The position numbers and the translations under genes are program-made. Shown piece by piece: positions 60,743-64,000 of a stretch of DNA of 64,000 nt (position 1 is its first letter; every line of letters starts with the position of its first letter). The notes beneath the pieces were generated by a model that did not search any database, was not told the origin of the DNA, and saw only the letters and a list, made by a program, of their open reading frames with translations. The DNA lies in assembly GCF_018139145.2 (NCBI RefSeq), contig NC_059483.1, forward strand, positions 4,341,001 to 4,405,000, read 5' to 3'. The stretch comes from Gymnogyps californianus. Taxonomy: Eukaryota; Chordata; Aves; Accipitriformes; Cathartidae.

Positions 60743-62959
60743 GCGGGTCATGGTAAGTAAATAAGCATAAATAGGTTCTCAGCCTTCCAGTAGTTGCAGT
60801 GTGCATTTGTTAAGTGAAAGTAACAAACTGTGCAAAATAACAAGCATAGCTGTGCAAAAATAACTTCAGCTTTCTTGGTCGTAAACATGGCAAAAGGAAA
60901 ATAATTTTTCAGTGGATAGATTTCTATGTAATGATGTCTTGGAGGTCCCTGTCACGCATGCCTGAGGTCTCCGACACGTAGTAGTTAGTGGGAATGTTAT
61001 GGGACCACCACCTGGTCTTCCAGATGGTTAGAAAAATATAGGATGTAACACTGTCTTACTGCTCTTTTTTTTTGTTAGACAGATGATATATACAAAGAGT
61101 ATGGCAAACAAAGCAGATTCCTAAATTTTGAACAGATTGCCTCTAAGCTGTTTCGGGTATCACCTGCTTATAGAGCCCAGCAATGGCTGAGGTTGTTATG
61201 CAGTCAGGAGAAGCAAAAGCAATTTCAGCAGCTGTTCATACTGCATGGACTACTCTTTATTTGTATTCTGTGTAGCATGGAGAAAGGAAGGTGATCGTAC
61301 TGTCACCTGGACTTGTCCGTGCTGACAAAGATTTAGTCTGGCTAGGCAAGGATGTGGATACCGCTGATGGTCTGCAGAGCCATGGGAGGTGAGGGTGCCT
61401 TCTATGTTGTAGCTTTTTGCTGCTGCAGGTTTCTGTGTTTTCCCCGGTACTTTGGGATTCTTCCCCAAAATATCCACAGATAATTTAAATGCAGTGTTAA
61501 TATTTTGGTGGGTTTTATTTCAAGTGAAATTATTCTATTTGACAGTCCCCTTTGTCAAGATGTTTTAAATTTAGTTTGCTAAAATAAGTTCGTGTAGAAC
61601 ATGATTTGCTTGTGAGTATGCATTGCTGTTGTTGGTCATTCCCGGAATATCCACTTCCAATCAAGTAGATGGATTTTAGATTGCCTTCAGCTCAACTTCT
61701 AATGTATTGTAGGCAATCAGCGCTGAATGGTCCTGCAAATGCTTACATGTGTGCTTTCACAGAAGACCAGGCATTGTGTTTACACACACACGGCAGGGAA
61801 TCAGGCAGAATTGTTTTCAGCTTGTGTTGAATAAAGAATTGAGACATTGTGATGCTGAAGTAATGGGTGGGAGCGTGAAACAAAGAAAAGTAATCAAATG
61901 GTTGGAAAGGTCATTAATTTTTTTTTCTAAGACTAAAATAAACTCCAGAATCGTGTCTTCCCCTTTCTCCCAAACTACTGTGCACCCAAGAATCAGTCAT
62001 GTAGCCAGAGTAGCTGAAAATACCCACAAAATAGGGTTCTGTCTTCAAATGAAACGCTGCTTCTCCAGAAAATTAAAAAAAAAATAAAAACTTCTAAAAT
62101 TGAAATCTGAGAGATTTTTCACCTGGAAAATATGATGTGAACTGGGTTAAAGCAGTAATTCAGCTGACACAAAGAGGAGATGTTTTGAAGTGACACTGGC
62201 TACCAAAGGTTTAGTATCAAGTTCTCTACTCAGTGATGTAGAAAACAACTAGTATACAAGGAGCCCTAACGTGATATGAAGTTACAGTTATCACTCAAGT
62301 TTTATATATGTTTCCTTTGATTCAGGAGATCGACCACATGCTATGACATGAGAGAGACCAATGGGAAAAAAATGACCAAAGATTAAATATTCAATGAAGA
62401 ACAAAGAATAGAACTTAGACTTGAAAAATGGGGAATTTAGCACGAAATGTATGACCTTTAAATGCAAGTGTGCTCGCAATAACCTGTAGAATGGACCAAA
62501 TTCAGCTTTGTCATTTACACATTTGAACTCCTTAAAAATCTGTGATAACTGGACTTATAAATTCTGTCTAGAAGTCAAACTGGTTAATGGCCATAGAAAC
62601 CACGTTTTTGTCTTTCTTAGGGCTTTGAGACAAATGGTTGGTCTCACAGGGCACTGACTTTCTTCATGGTTCCTAATAGCAGTCAGGAGGTACATTCCCA
62701 GTACGAGCTAACCATGTTGTAGCTTACTTCTCCTGTAAAAGAGGCACACTACCTCACGTTTATTAGGAGAATGCTTACAGACAATTACCAGGGAGCAGCT
62801 GATGGGTAATAACTTGCTATCCTGCAGGCTGTCTGCCAGTGCAATTTTTGAGCAATTGCATCTTCAACATTTTTGGTTGATTTCCATTTACAAATACAAT
62901 CTTAATATTAAATTACAAGGTAGTACATTTATGTTAATAAGAACTTTGTATTTCAACAG

Positions 62960-63077
62960 AGTGCATCAGGAGATTTAATGATTAGAAACATCCAGCTGAA
63001 ACATAGTGGGAAATACGTTTGTATGGTGAAGACAGAAGTGGACAGCGTAGCATCTGCAGCAGACCTTATCGTACGAG
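62960..63077 (+). CDS. CNTN3: Contactin-3 exon, second half of Ig6
   Basis: This 118 nt exon starts in phase 0 after ...atttcaacag and ends in phase 1 before GTAAAT. The peptide is [20 protein letters not shown], then [19 protein letters not shown] and one base of Gly. YVC supplies the second Ig6 Cys. [11 protein letters not shown] is shared by the CNTN3/4/5/6 group. The following exon, outside the window, should begin the Gly-Pro-rich linker into the first fibronectin III domain. Its short length kept it below the usual size for open-frame detection, and it was found by homology. Confidence 0.96.
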
Positions 63078-64000
63078 GTAAATTTCAGCTTGACTTACCA
63101 TGAATCATATTTTCTAACTTTTTTATATTGTAGATTACAGAAACAAATGATGTTGTAGATTATAAAACCAATTCATGACTTGAATTATGTGATGAATGAC
63201 TGTGACTTGAATTATGTCATTCTGCTTTGCAGTTAGGGAGAATTTTAGCTCAATTTTTGGATGAAGCCTAATTTTTCTGAAAGAAGTGAAGAACTGGAGG
63301 ATATAATATTGACTTCACATCTTTTCTCACTGACAGTCCTTCAAGTCACTGACGAGAGGGAACTCGGTACTGGCAGCTGTGAGCGAGTCATGAGTTGCTG
63401 CCTTTGCAGACTGAACAGTTGGGGTTGGTGACTCCAGAATCCTTCCTGTGAAATGGGCAACTGCTGCCAGAGCCTAGGAGAGGCTTTGTCCTAGGGATAT
63501 GCTGGAGTTTAAAGCATATAATGCAGGCTTATTCCTTTTCATTCAGAGCTGGAATGCTCACAGTTAAGCCAGAACTGTAGCTTTCTTTGCTGATGATACA
63601 GCTACATTTATTGCAAGAGAAAAGCTTTGGTCTAGGAAAGCACATTATGTGATCAACACTTATTCAATATATTTTAAAATATGCCAGATATTTTCTAATT
63701 GTCAATGTACTGTTAGTTATTTCAACCCCCTTTGCTGGTGCCGATGAGACAAAACCCGGCATTTTTGCCAGGATGCCCAGAATCAGGATTTTCCAGAAGG
63801 CAGCAGAAAGCTTGCCTGACTGAATTGCTGCTCAGAGTGCGGATCACATGTTGTGCTGAAAAATTGCTACAGTGCATTGTACAGTAAAACAGCTGTAGAT
63901 AACAAATTGGCAGACTACAGAGATGTATTAGTAGATTAAAAGAGGACATTGAGGACTAAAGTAAAAGACATTGGAAAGACAGAGGGATCATGCTGAACAA
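63078..64000 (+). other. CNTN3: CNTN3 intron after Ig6 (5' part only)
   Basis: The sequence follows donor GTAAAT and continues past the window edge. No acceptor leading into the first fibronectin III domain was seen. No repeat or gene was recognised. Confidence 0.85.

Larger units (their letters stand above)
59181..62959 (+). other. CNTN3: CNTN3 intron within Ig6, 3.8 kb, phase 0
   Basis: The intron runs from GTAAGT to TTTCAACAG. It holds an 11 bp hairpin (60635-60660), weak motif relics at 60690-60742 and 62492-62531, and possibly an antisense SINE relic near 59440-59490. No gene was seen. Confidence 0.9.

Noticed and set aside
32950..63077. Assignment to CNTN4, CNTN5 or CNTN6
   Set aside because: [25 protein letters not shown] and [12 protein letters not shown] are the CNTN3 forms as I remember them.
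1..64000. CRISPR arrays, operons, phage or intact viral elements
   Set aside because: No regularly spaced repeats, no clustered long frames, and no reverse transcriptase, integrase or capsid-like frame was recognised.

Overview
The window is a stretch of vertebrate nuclear DNA: AT-rich, very low coding density, long introns with GT/AG splice sites, and no prokaryotic gene layout. Decayed relics resembling CR1 LINEs (clearest at 31371-31530 and 35721-35783), few young interspersed repeats and A/C or G/T-rich simple tracts point to a sauropsid, most likely a bird. This call rests on remembered repeat families; no database search was possible.

One gene is confidently present: the middle part of contactin-3 (CNTN3, also called BIG-1) on the + strand. 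Ten exons can be placed to the base (19766-19861, 32950-33153, 33460-33562, 34566-34750, 42791-42927, 45214-45343, 46589-46739, 57435-57562, 59005-59180, 62960-63077). They join into 1428 nt, or 476 codons, with no stop or frameshift, and encode immunoglobulin domains Ig2 to Ig6 with two exons per domain. Every boundary between domains is a phase 1 intron. The introns inside the domains are phase 1, 2, 0, 2 and 0. Each domain has its core Cys, Trp and Tyr-x-Cys. The exons for the signal peptide and Ig1 must lie left of base 1, and those for the four fibronectin III domains and the GPI signal right of base 64000.

Layout: 1-19765 is upstream intron. 19766-33153 holds the two Ig2 exons, separated by a 13.1 kb intron. 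33460-34750 holds Ig3. 42791-45343 holds Ig4. 46589-57562 holds Ig5, split by a 10.7 kb intron. 59005-63077 holds Ig6. The rest is intron.

The introns contain old repeat relics (CR1-like, MIR/CORE-SINE-like, and a scattered self-complementary motif family), simple repeats, short hairpins and one unidentified coding-like patch on the minus strand near 40.25-40.71 kb. I found no RNA gene, CRISPR array or intact mobile element. I saw no evidence for a previously undescribed system; the most open items are the 40 kb patch and the self-complementary relic family.
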